Source: Rhizophagus clarus
Taxonomy: Eukaryota > Glomeromycota > Glomeromycetes > Glomerales > Glomeraceae
Direction of reading: 5' to 3'
Length of the DNA: 64,000 nucleotides
NCBI GenBank assembly: GCA_015698045.1
Contig: BLAL01000057.1
Coordinates: 124,001 to 188,000, forward strand
The translations under genes were made by a program, and so were the position numbers. Below are positions 22,500 through 33,319 of this stretch, piece after piece; position 1 is the stretch's first letter, and the number at the start of each line of letters is the position of its first letter. Under the pieces are notes generated by a model. That model made no database searches. It had not been told where the DNA came from and saw only the letters and a list, made by a program, of their open reading frames with translations.

Positions 22500-23650
22500 G
22501 AAGAATGTCATTCTATGACTTGTTAGAATTTTTGTTAATATTGTTTTTAACATATTCTGAACAAGAAGGAAAAGGATACTCTGAATTCTCTTTCAGAGAG
22601 TTATAGCAATAAGTGTGTAAAACATGTCTGCAGGATATTATTGTAAATGATAAAATTTTTTTAAGACTTGATCCATTTATTTGACATTGCATTTTTATAA
22701 ACGATTTATCAGATTTTATACATACAAAAAAAAGAAGACTAGGTAGCAACCCATTAACAATATAAAACACTAAAAAAAATATACTTTGTGATATAATCTC
22801 ATAATTATATTATTTTTTAAAAAAATTCAAACAACTTATAATCGATTGCACTATCATCTGATAACTTATTAATATGGCAAATTGAATTATAAATGTCTGG
22901 AATTCCTGTCTGGTGATGAGCCCTTTAACAAATAAAAAGTAGAAAAGAAAATAATTAAAACATGGTTAACAGATCCAAAAATATCAACGAGATTCTTATA
23001 CCATGGGAAACCCTTCTTAACATTGAGTGATTTCCTAAATATGAATAAGGAAAATTGTTCATTAAAGATTACACCTCCTCTTCTAGTAATATAGTTTATG
23101 AGATCAAGTTTGTAACGTTTGTCCTGTATTGCTGTATTATTGAATTCATTAGCATCCTATTGAATAAAAATAGCAGGATCATTAGATCTCATCTTGCTTT
23201 CATTTTCTCATATTCGTTTGTCTAGCTGTTTGATATTATGAGCTAAACTCTTGATTAGATTTTGCTCTGATTTATCTTAGTGACATAAATAAGATTCTCA
23301 GCTTTTAGTATATCCTTGAAAAAAATGCCAAGAAATTTGCAAGACCAGGCGGTTCCAGAAAAAAACTATCTTAATACCTTGATTACAAAGATAACCCACC
23401 TTGTACTTTATCACCTATTACTTTGTATCCAGGCCTACAGAAAATAGTGGGATGGTATCTGTTCCATTAGAGTCAATACAGTATTTCACCAACGCTTCCT
23501 TCAAACTCTTGTATGAGAAAAATGCTTTGGCTTTTCTTTAAGGGTCTTAATTTTGTCAAGTAACGCTTTTACAGACCTAACTTCAGCCCAACACTTTGAA
23601 GTTCTTCTTTGGTTAACTCGAGAAATGTTTGACCTCTTTACGGAGATACT
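22500..23650 (-). pseudogene. Decayed SAM-domain / RING-like gene copy
   Basis: The minus strand near 23640-23540 encodes GQTFLELTKEELQSVGLKLG and a following ALLDKI-type helix, a SAM domain signature. Downstream come SYKSLKEALVKY-like text and GTDTIPLF, broken by stops and frameshifts. Around 22850-23270 a further frame reads AHNIKQLDKRI, then NNTAIQDKRYKLDLINYI. At 22513-22770 a Cys/His stretch (CRHVLHTYCYNSL) resembles a RING-type end. Genes pairing a SAM domain with such segments are common in Rhizophagus. At least five disruptions make this copy non-functional. Confidence 0.6.
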
Positions 23651-24802
23651 TATATTATTATTATACTAGATTTATTCGAATTAATGAGTATATAAGAAAC
23701 ATTCTTTTGCAATGATCTAAAATATTTTGTGTTTATCAGATAAATTGTACTGTACGTTTATAATTTTCATACAAAGAAAACATGATGCATTTGATCAATA
23801 ATTTCCCTCATTAACTTCTGTGCTATGTTTTTAACATATGATTTAATAATTGATGATTAATATAAGGTTAATGATTTATTTGTAAAATGATAAAATAATT
23901 GACGTATTATGCATGCAGTAATATAATACAAGTAAATAAGGAATTCCGTTTAAATACACTTAGTTTATTATTTCCGTGATCAGCAAGTTATAATGAGCAA
24001 ATAGTACAGATCAGGATTTTGATATTTACATCTAACTAATATGGATTACAATATAATCGAGCAATTAATATGAATAATTTTCTTTTAAACAATTTAAAAA
24101 GTATTTTATGATCTTATGAGTTTGGAAACATGAGATTCTGAATTCGGTTGTTAATTTTAGATAAGAGAAATTGTCTAACAAAGGAAGTCATATAAATGTA
24201 ATATTAACAATACTCGTAACGTGTACTATTTTGAAATCTTTGTCTTAATTGTTTGTTAATAATAAATCAAAACTGAAAATGATGGCTAAATTGATATTAT
24301 TACGCGTGAAACTTTTTACGCCGAGGATATGTTTACAATTGCTGATTTACTTGAGTAACTGCGATACATATTGTCTGACATAAGTCAGTATTCGTCCAAT
24401 CAAAATCTTACAAATTAGCTAACATGAAACGCATGAATCGACTGAATCGACTAGCAAAATGAACAAACAATAACAAAAAACATTTGATCTAAACTGTCGA
24501 TATATATTTCAATAATTAAACGAGTAACTCCTCATTGTTTATCGTTAATAATAACGGAATTTACGCGAACTGATCGTTGAAAGGCCGACGCGTTAAATGA
24601 TGCTAGCTCTACTCAACTCAGTTTGGAAAATGTCTTTTGTAATTAAAGATAATAAGGATATATTTGATCTTTTGCTCTTATTATTGTAGTTTTCTCGAAC
24701 AATTATTTAAATAGTGAGTGCTTTGATAACGAAAATTGTTTAATTTCTCGTGTAAATAATTTGTATTACAGTTAACAGCTTAAGTATCAAATTCTATGAA
24801 AA
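23651..24802. other. Intergenic, likely promoter region of the 24.8-kb gene
   Basis: No coding region. A GTGAGTGC near 24713 and TTTGTATTACAG ending near 24771 could be a 5' UTR intron of the following gene (inference). Confidence 0.35.
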
Positions 24803-25177
24803 ATGTGCTGTTTAGAGGCTCTTCGTGCTTGGTCTTCAAAATATTTTCCTCAAACAAATCAGGAATCAAATCAAAATTTGACAACAATTGTAAGATTCAA
24901 TAATTTTACCATCACAATTCCTGTACCCACATCCTCTCAAGCATGTACTCTTCTTTATCAATATAAAAAAGCTAAAGAATTCAAAAATGATCCATCTTTT
25001 CTTTTATTTTATCTTGTGTTAAAAGATTCGATCAATAATAATTCTAATAATTCACAATTGACACAAGATATTGTCTATATTGCCAGTTATGCTTGGAGAT
25101 CTGCCCAAGTTGAATTTAGAGAAGCCTATGAATTATTGTTGGAGGATGATAATGTAAAAAATGCTCTAGAAAATTAA
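24803..25177 (+). CDS. Small protein with divergent HMG-box-like domain
   Basis: A 124-aa intronless frame. Residues about 62-118 (NDPSFLLFYLVLKD, then QDIVYIASYAWRSAQVEFREAY) follow the three-helix pattern of fungal HMG boxes: an FxLF start, an I-x-x-x-A-x-x-W middle, and an F-x-x-x-Y third helix. The first 50 residues contain IVRFNNFTITIPVP and no recognised fold. If this is an HMG protein it is highly diverged and lacks the usual basic tail, so DNA binding is uncertain. An alternative reading is an unrelated small helical protein. Confidence 0.5.
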   Translation: MCCLEALRAWSSKYFPQTNQESNQNLTTIVRFNNFTITIPVPTSSQACTLLYQYKKAKEFKNDPSFLLFYLVLKDSINNNSNNSQLTQDIVYIASYAWRSAQVEFREAYELLLEDDNVKNALEN

Positions 25178-25710
25178 ACAAATATAAAAGATTGTAATTG
25201 CTCTAATGAAATATTTCGTTTTTTTTTTGTGTTTAAAGCTTGCTTTTTTTAAATATCATAATACATGTAAATAATATGTTAAAAATGCCAACATTTACTG
25301 ATAGTAACTTTACTAAATAAATTGAGTGCATTCTTGAAAGTTTAATTACAGTATAAAATCTGTATCGCAACTGTCAAATGATCTGTCTGTCCATACTAAA
25401 ATAAATCAGACGCGATCTTGTGACGTGTCGCTTTGATAAGCATAACATCATCCTCATGAAATTATTTTTTTTTTTCGATTTTTCTCCTAGAAGAATAATT
25501 TTCCTCGTAGTAATTTTTCGTAAAATTTACTTAAATACTTTTATATTGGCAAAGAAAAATTATACACTTGATTTTAAAAAATTTAAGTTTATAAAAGTTA
25601 CACAACTTCGTGAAACGAGTATGGAAAGTGATAACGGTAATAACTAATAACACTGCACATGTAAGTCAATTTCCACCAGTTTCATTACTTTCAAAGTCTA
25701 ACAAAGAAAT
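25178..25710. other. Intergenic DNA
   Basis: Contains an open frame 25420-25647 that starts on a non-ATG codon and shows no family features. Otherwise AT-rich. Confidence 0.4.
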
Positions 25711-25997
25711 ACCGTCTAGCACTGCATATAATACCCCAGGTCTTATACAAAAAACCTGTTCTAAAAATTGAATAATACCTGGGGGTTCTTTGGAAGTTAC
25801 CGGGTACGGGTACTTTGTAACGCTTATTTATGCTAAACTAGCAAATACCTGGGTTTTATACAATACCTCCCTGATAGAAATTGAGTTGTACTCGGGTCTT
25901 AAAATAGGAAATTTTTTTTATCTCTAGGATAATACCCGGGTCTTATAGTGTGGAGGTACGCTAAAAGGGGAATACTATATGCAAGTGCTAGACGGTA
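25711..25997. mobile_element. 287-bp MITE with TA duplication
   Basis: The ends are near-perfect inverted repeats: TACCGTCTAGCACTGCATAT on the left and, reversed, TACCGTCTAGCACTTGCATA on the right, about 28 bp long. Each begins with TA, as expected for a TA target (Tc1/mariner-like). Inside are four inverted or direct copies of AATACCCGGGTCTTATA-type text (for example at 25730, 25847, 25890 and 25930). No ORF. Confidence 0.75.
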
Positions 25998-26689
25998 AAA
26001 AAAAAATTCCGGATTTTCGGGTTTTATATTGTTTATTTTATATTTTATTGTCTTTTATAAACTTTTTAAATAGAGTTTACCGTTAAATTTTATTGTAATA
26101 TAAATGATTAATTAAACAATCAAAAAAGTGTTATACAGTACATTTTTTCGATACGATCAAGAATTGAACAAATACTGTTACATCAACTGATTTGGCCTTG
26201 ATTATTCTTAATCAGTATCCCAAGTCCCCAAATTATTAATGCCAAGTGATTTGACTAATCTAAAAAAAAAGTCTGTAAGACTGCGTCTAACCCAATATCC
26301 CAGGACCTAGGGTACTCGTAATAATAATTCAAAATTTTTAGGGACTTCTTCTATAATAAATCAAATGAGTCATTGCATTTTGTGAGTTTATCAAAGTGTA
26401 ATAAGTATAAAATATGCTGAGTAAGCTTTTTCTAAGTAAAATAAGGTAAACGATTTTCTAAAATTATGGCATCAATTTTAAAGATGATTATCAAAAAGTT
26501 CAACAAAACAACAATTGGTTGGTGTTATTTTATTGAAATTTCTTTTTGTATAGTGTAGAAAAAGAGTATTGGTGTAAAAATCTCGTAGTTAGCAATAGTG
26601 AGAAAAAAAAAAACGTTTAATAAATCAGATGATCATAGTTTGCGTAACCTAATCACGCCCTGTGTCTTGTCAGTGTAAAAAATATCGCG
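25998..26689. other. Intergenic AT-rich DNA
   Basis: No recognisable coding sequence or repeat unit. Confidence 0.45.
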
Positions 26690-28021
26690 ATTGTCGCTAA
26701 ACAAGTCCATCGAAATGGAATATTACCGAGTTTTTGGAAGTTTGTGACTTGGAGCTGTTCGACCGCAAAATAGAAAGTTATATTGCATCTCTTGAGGCTA
26801 TTGCTAACATGGAGGAAGGCAAAAAACGCAAAAAGGCACAGCTTTTGCTAGATAATTATAAGGAGCAAGTACGAGTTTTTTCTTTGTTGAAAATGCAGGA
26901 ATAGGTGGCGTGGTAAGGTTCTTTGAGAATGCTTACCATTCAAGGCTTCGAGCTGAGCCACAAAGCCAGCGTTGGGGCACTGGGAGCTTCGAGTTTGCCG
27001 GTGTTTAAAGCCTTCGAGGTGACCAGCACTGGCCCCCTTGGGACAATAGAGAGCTTCGGGTTCGTCTGTTGTTCAATCCTTCGAGGACACCAGGGGGATA
27101 AAAATAAAAAATAAGATGGAGATACCAGTTGGGAATATCACTAATCATCTTTTGTTCTAGGGTAAACGGCCTGATTTTACAGTAGCACGAAAATGAAAGG
27201 AACGTAAGAATCCTACAGCCAGTGAACCCTCGGTTCACTTCCATCAACCGACAATCATGGACAGCACTGTAGTTGAGTCTGTTGTGATTAATGAAGGAAC
27301 CTTTAGTACAAAGTTTATGGCGTAGAAAAAAAACCATGATGATAATAAAACGATAAAATTGGTATGTCCTTAAATTACATTGGTTATATAGCTATGATGA
27401 CTTCTTTCTTAATTCTTTTCTCTTTATTGTTTGTTATTTTTATTCCATTTCATTATACTGACCTTATATTTCTATAGGATTTGAATGACGAGATCAATAA
27501 CTTTTTTCAAAATCCCCCTGAACAAGAATCAACCAATCCAATTAAGAAACGGTGGAGATCAGAAATCGTAAGCAATGAACGAGGCATTCCCAATGAAGCA
27601 GGCAACAAGAAGGGCAAGGTATGATCTTCACATTGAAGTGAATTGTTTAGTTATCATGGTTTGACTATTCATAGCAATCAAGTTTGAAGAACAAGAATCC
27701 ATTTTTACATCTGAGGACGAAGATTCTGATTATATACCAAGGTATCTTAATAATTCTTTTGATTGAAATTTCTTTGTTAGGTTTACAACTTATATCTTTT
27801 TTAATACAAGTGGTGCCGAAGATCAGAGTCCTCCATCATTGTTATTATCGTCACAGCTCAAGGAATTCCAAGAATCCTACGAAAAAATGAATGTGGCACA
27901 AAAGTGGTTTCTCTCAAGCGGAAAGTGTGTCGAAGACACAATTTATGAACATTGTAAGCAACTGCCAGTCGAAACTTATCTCCATTCGTGGATTATTGAC
28001 TTAAAGTGTTGTACGTTTTGA
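26690..28021 (+). pseudogene. Broken copy of a Glomeromycotina expanded gene family
   Basis: Several coding fragments lie on one strand. At 26695-26904 a frame reads KWNITEFLEVCDLELFDRKI onward to a TAG. Around 27160-27330 come GKRPDFTVARK and PTIMDSTVVESVVINEG, separated by a stop. An exon at 27478-27618 is followed by GTATGA. An exon at 27675-27771 encodes SEDEDSDYIP. A final exon 27811-28021 encodes FQESYEKMNVAQKWFLSSGK, then VEDTIYEHCKQLP, then HSWIIDLK, ending in TGA. The W-x-L-S-S-G-K-x-V-E-D motif is typical of an abundant Rhizophagus family of unknown function (recalled, not checked). Phases of neighbouring exons do not match, so the copy is probably dead. Confidence 0.55.
26905..27110. 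other. GC-rich island in AT-rich DNA
   Basis: About 200 bp with clearly higher G+C than its surroundings, containing repeated CTTCGAG motifs roughly 40-60 bp apart and short inverted repeats (GGTAAG with CTTACC; CCAG-CA-CTGG). It sits between two exon-like fragments of the pseudogene. It could be a small insertion (SINE-like) or an exon of foreign composition. No tRNA-like A/B boxes are convincing. Confidence 0.4.
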
Positions 28022-29360
28022 TCTTTAACATAAATAAATAAATAAAAAGATTATTATTTTTTTTTTTATGATTGTTATTTAACATCGCAAGCAACGTCAA
28101 AACCGCAACACACGACAAGGTAAAAAACGTTTAAGAGCTATAATGACTGCGGCAGATCCATTAATTTTCATTTGGGAGCAATCTAACGAATATAATAGAA
28201 AAATTAGAAAAAAAACAAAGTTTTTTTTTCTTAACAACATGATTTATATTGAATTTACATGAAAATTTTTAATCCCTACGGATTCAAATCTGGTTTCCCA
28301 ATTCGGACTTTTATATCTCCTTATTTAAAAAGAAACCGGATTTATTTCATGATTATTTCGAAATTATAACCTGTATTATACCAACGCGTTGGTGATAAAC
28401 ATTAAATTTAAAGTGATGAATATTATTAAATACTGTTCATCTAATGATAAAAATTCCAAATAATATGCATTAACATTTCATCAATATTGAACATTGCCAA
28501 AAAAATGGATATTAATATTTATCAGATGTGCATCAACCGCAGAAATTTCCTGATGTTTATTATACTTTCTTCTTTAAAACATTATCACTATCTGTATTAT
28601 TCATCATTCAAATAAATTCTCTATTTACTCAAAGTTTTATATCTTACTTCTGGTAGAATTTCAAAAAGAATCATATGATGTGAGAAATCTTGTTTATATT
28701 AATTTCTTACAAATACCACAACCCACTCAATAATACATTTCTGCTTATTTTAAATTATCCAGAGATTATTTTCAATTCCTTGGTAAATAACAAACCTAGC
28801 AGTAATACTAATTTATATTACACATACTTATATGCATTATGGTTAAACAATATATTATTTTATTAAGATAATATTTAGAGTCTAGATTGAAAACTGATTT
28901 GAAAAATTTGGTATACAAACTTATAATTATTATTCAAGTCTGTAAAATTTATGGCAAAAAGATTTTTCTTTGAAGAACATATAGTATATGAATTTTAATA
29001 TTGATGAATCATATATATATTTTATTTCTGATACTTTACCCTTATATTTCCCATATTTTAAAATTTCAATGATATTTATAAAGTTGTATTTTTTATTATT
29101 AAGATAATATTCCAAGATTCTGTAGTCATTTTAATATGTTAATTCAATATTTATTTTTATAAATTATATAATTTTATTGATATAATAATTTTATAATAAA
29201 TATTATTACTATATTTTCCAATTGTATTCATAACTGTTATTTCTTCTCTTCTGTTCAAGTAATAGCAAAATAAATGTTATACTTATTTTTTATATAAAAT
29301 CAGTCAATCATATAATTAGATTTTATTAGTTTTTCATTAATGAAATGATATATTTTACCA
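28022..29360. other. Mostly non-coding; one short coding-like scrap
   Basis: Near 28085-28210 a frame reads RKQRQNRNTRQGKKRLRA and ADPLIFIWEQSN without a start; its family is unknown. The rest is AT-rich with no visible feature. Confidence 0.35.
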
Positions 29361-31110
29361 TAAAGAATAATACCTAAAAACTTTTTCTTATTAGGAATGA
29401 TATCATTTTTTATCACTTCCCAAACTTGTTTTGCCAAAGATTTAGGTCTTTTTTTGTAATTCCTGTAAGCTCGCTAAATAAATAGTGCATAAAAATTAAA
29501 TTAATAATTATTTTGTCTCGCAATCAAGAATTCTCAAGATTGTTTTATTGATTTTTCTAAACTTCTTAAAGAAAACTTTATTATAAATTAAAAAGTTTAA
29601 CTTAAAATAGACAGATCATATTTTTTATTCTATTTGCAGGTGATACATTCACTAAATAATCATCCGAATTAATATTAAACAATTGTGACTTTTGTTTTAT
29701 CTTTTAATTTTAATGCAAGTTGATTAAAATGGTTTATAAAATTTATTCTAACATTACTCCCAAAAAATACTAGTTACATGACTATGAAAAAAAATTATCA
29801 TATCTGTTATACCCTGCTATATTTTTATTATTTATATTTAAGTTTTTTTTGATTTAATAAAATCTTATTTTTCACATTTTAATTGTTACCGTATTGCTCA
29901 TATAACTTTGTATAATTCTGCATAATATGGATCAAGAGTACTTTTTTGGAATAATGTTAGAATGGTTATTTATAAATAGTAATAAGTTATTTTATTTTGC
30001 AAATAGAGATGAAATAAATATTTTACCTACTTATTCAATAAATAGAAAATCAGGTATAATTTTTTCAGAATATAATATTTCCTTCTAATCAAAATGCAAT
30101 ATTTTAACTTCAAGCTTGCAAGAAGATGGGTTTTTATATATTTATTAATCTTGAAATATAAGTTATCTTAATGATTCTTCATTAAATTTTCAGGCTTAAT
30201 TTCATACCTATATCTCTGCCATCCATTAAAATATATCTTTTTTGGTTTTACATCAATGATCTCTACTAATTTTAAGTAAATAGTCATTTTGTAATTGTGA
30301 ATATTAAGTCTGTAATAACTAATAGCAACTTCTCTCCCTTTATAGTCATCATAATATATTTTGGTTACTTCTTATTCAAATAATCTAAAAAGGCAGAATA
30401 CATGATAATAGCTTTTATGGCTTTCAGTAATCAATACTTGCAAAGCATCTTTTACACAAATAGCTCATTGCTATAGAAAAAAAAACAAAAATTATATTTA
30501 ATAAGTTTTATACAAATTAATAATAAATAAATTATTATATATTTTTTTAACCTCAACCATCTTTTCAAATTGATTAGGATAAGAAAAACTATAACAATTT
30601 CTATATATTCTATATCATATCTAATAGATTTAGGCAAAATTTTATTATAATCATTATCTAAAATAATATCAATACACTTATTAGATCTTGGTCTATTAAT
30701 ATGAATTTCTGATATATTTAGCAATTTTACAATTATAAATAATTTATAGCAATTTATAGTATTTTTAACAAATTCTAGCAATTCTTTAGCAGCTTATATT
30801 AGATAATATCATTATTTAAATTTATACGAATTTACCTTTCTTGTTTTATTGAACTGTGGAAGGGAATCAGGTAAAAATTTTCTTGAAAATTTATTTAATA
30901 AACACTCTGAAATCTTTGATTAAGAGGCAGATTTGTAGCCAATTTGATGGACTATATACTGTTAAATCCAAATTCATTTTTATTTAATTATATCTTATTC
31001 AAAGAACTTTGGAATATTCATATTTTTTGATTTGGCTAAATTAGATCTGATTACTATAGACGGCTAAATTATGCATAGCGCCTTTGGTTAAAATTTGTAT
31101 CATATCACAT
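29361..31110 (-). pseudogene. Heavily decayed transposase-like coding block
   Basis: The minus strand shows coding scraps: NLAKSKNMNIPKFFE near 31030, FVKNTINCYKLFIIVKLLNI with IHINRPRSNKCIDIILDND near 30650-30780, DDYKGREVAISYYRLNIHNY near 30290-30340, and NYKKRPKSLAKQVWEVIKND near 29400-29460. Stops and frameshifts separate them. The order and the VWEVIKNDIIPN segment recall Plavaka/KDZ-type DNA transposons, but I cannot confirm this by eye. Confidence 0.3.
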
Positions 31111-31219
31111 ATGATCTCCCTGGTTCTCTGCCAGTTCCTTGATAGTGTTCCAGATTTCTATAAATCACGAGATGATCGGCCAATCATAGCTAAACCACCA
31201 TTATTACTCGATTAATCAC

Positions 31220-31234
31220 TACATTGATCAATTA
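31220..31234 (+). repeat. Target-site duplication, left copy (31-kb retrocopy)
   Basis: TACATTGATCAATTA, identical to 32000-32014. Confidence 0.85.
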
Positions 31235-31999
31235 TATGGGTATAAAAGACTTAAAAGGAGAGGGATTTTGATAAGTTAATACAACAATATGATTTAAAGG
31301 GCGTTCGAGCGATGACAGTACAAAAACCCAATAGCATGCGATATATAGAAGCAGAATTTAAAAAGGAAGACGACGTCGAAGTACATTTATGGATTTACAA
31401 GTTGGGTTACTCGACAATACATGATAAAGGTTAATTTTAAAATTATTGAAATAGCTGAAAGAGTGATTAAAATAACGAATGAAAGTTCCGTCAACAATAA
31501 GTATAAAGACATGATGGATAATTTTGAATTTGGAAGAATTAATGAAGAATGTAAATCTCGTTTAGAGAATAAGAAAGAAGAAGACCATGAGCCAGACGAA
31601 AATAACAAACGAAAGAAGAATCGTGAAGATACGTTATATCGAACGAAATTCGGAGCAAAGGAAAAGATAAAGAATAAAAATTCGGTATTATGTATGGAAC
31701 TTTTCTTTGATTAGTTATTAGATAGGATAGAATTAGATAGTTATTATATTAGATTTAGAAATAATATAAAAAGAAATTAAAACATGATATAATTATAAAA
31801 AATTGCAAAAAGAGAATGGGTTACAGGGCTAGGATTTAAAAACAGGTAAACGTATATAGTGTAAGCGCAAAGCGCGATAAGGTATTAAGGGTAGGTTAAA
31901 ATTAGTATATAGTGAAGGTTACTTTACTAATGTATAATTAGAAATTGATGTATGTTCTCTTACATTATTTCAATAAATTATGCGTTTACTAAAAAAAAA
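31235..31999 (+). mobile_element. 765-bp polyadenylated retrocopy
   Basis: Bounded by a perfect 15-bp duplication and ending in A9, with CAATAAA about 20 nt before the tail. It begins with GGTATAAAAG, so a TATA-like box is carried at the extreme 5' end. Two overlapping frames are present: ATG 31312 (MTVQKPNSMRYIEAEF, preceded in frame by KLIQQYDLKGVRA, stop near 31434) and 31421-31714. The parent gene is not recognised. It has the structure of a LINE-mobilised mRNA or a SINE-like element. Confidence 0.8.
31421..31714 (+). CDS. Hypothetical charged protein within the retrocopy
   Basis: A 97-aa frame from an ATG at 31421, overlapping the end of the frame that starts at 31312. The sequence is mixed-charge and helical (NEECKSRLENKKEEDHEPDE), ending in FGAKEKIKNKNSVLCMELFF. 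No known domain. It may be the C-terminal part of a single protein joined to the upstream frame by a frameshift in this copy. Function unknown. Confidence 0.35.
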   Translation: MIKVNFKIIEIAERVIKITNESSVNNKYKDMMDNFEFGRINEECKSRLENKKEEDHEPDENNKRKKNREDTLYRTKFGAKEKIKNKNSVLCMELFFD

Positions 32000-32014
32000 T
32001 ACATTGATCAATTA
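32000..32014 (+). repeat. Target-site duplication, right copy (31-kb retrocopy)
   Basis: TACATTGATCAATTA, exact copy of 31220-31234. Confidence 0.85.
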
Positions 32015-32109
32015 ATTTGCCTTGCAATGGTCTAACACATCATTCGATATTGTTTTATAAAACAGATCCTTAGAGAATCTTCTAGCCATGTAAAAAGAAA
32101 TACTATGTA

Positions 32110-32765
32110 CTGTAGTTCTCTGACGCCCAACTTCGCATCCTCATTGATGAACGAAAAAAATAGAAATGCGGAGTATCACGCTACTACAAATAAAAAGAAA
32201 TATCTCTTTTGGAACAAGATTGTGGAAAAAATAAATGACCGGTGAGGAGTGTCATAAAAAATTCTTAAGTCTCACAAAAGCTTTTTACGAAGTAGTGCTA
32301 GGTGAACTGTGTTCTATGAAGACCTATCTGGTTAATATATTTATTATTTTATAGACGGCGAAAAAATATAGAGAAGGAACTGGGAATAAGAGAAATTTGG
32401 TTGGGGAGAAGTTATATGAGGAGTTCTCAACGAATTTCTGGCAAAAAACAGGTAATTGTATTTCAAGGGAAAATATTTTGAGGGTTTTTTCATTATAAAT
32501 AAGACATATCCATTATCATTTGCTAGAATCACCATTCGAACAAGTACATAATGAGAATGCTAGGAAATCAAACAGAGCGAGTTCATCATCTCACTCATCA
32601 ATCTCTAGACCTGAAATAGTATCAAGAAAAGGATCAAAATCTTCTTCAGAGAAATCATCGGATATTGCACAATTATTTGAAAATTCTTCTCCTGTGCCAA
32701 GACCGGTGACCTTCATTTTCCCAAAGCGCGAATGTGACAAATGTCACTATCAATTATGGAGGTAG
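32110..32765 (+). pseudogene. Myb/SANT-like DNA-binding protein, frameshifted copy
   Basis: Fragments of a trihelix/Myb-SANT-like domain appear in order: a RILIDER start, NRNAEYHATTNKKKYLFWNK with IVEKIN, then CHKKFLSLTKAFYE. After an intron-like gap come KKYREGTGNKRNLVGEKLYE and EFSTNFWQKT. Splicing GTAATT...TTTGCTAG joins to a Ser-rich tail, SPFEQVHNENARKSNRASSS, ending KCHYQLWR. The first frame is broken at an A7 run (32154-32160), where six A's would restore it. Such proteins bind DNA. The family is also seen as the second gene of the hAT element at 52 kb. Confidence 0.6.
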
Positions 32766-33319
32766 TTTAGAAGAGACGGATTAGATTCTTTTTAATTCAT
32801 AAATTAGCTATTTTTTAAAACTGTATGTAGAACAACCTGTTTGAAAAAAATATGTGAATAGTAAATGCACATATATAGGCGCTGTAGTTCTTCAAAAGCA
32901 AATGTAATAAAAGCATCATATATCGCTTGCAAAATAAACGCACGTATATTTTTAAAAATCAAAATAAAGCTCTTTATTGTAAAGTAATATGTGAGAAAGG
33001 GCTAAGTAAAAAATTCCGTATATATTGATTTTATTGGTGGAAATGATAATCATACATGTCTAAATAATGTTAAAGCATGGAAAAACTTCGGCAAGTGTGA
33101 ACGGGCGATCACACTTGAGTAAAATTTCGCTTATCTGAAATCCGGAAAAATTTCGGTAGCGATGAACACTTGAGTAAAATTTGACGCAGTAAACAAATGC
33201 ATTCACTAGAAATTTATTTTTTTTTTTTGATTTTTTGATGTATAAGTCACACTAAAAATAAATAGAATAATACTAAACTGAGAAATAATTTGCTAATATT
33301 AACATGCTAAATTGTAATA
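32766..33319. other. Intergenic DNA
   Basis: No coding region seen. A near-duplicate pair of short segments (CACTTGAGTAAAATTTCG near 33112 and CACTTGAGTAAAATTTGA near 33167) lies here. Confidence 0.4.

Noticed and set aside
26905-27110. tRNA-derived SINE
   Set aside because: No convincing A box, and GGGTTCGTCTG is only a weak B box; no A-tail duplication found.
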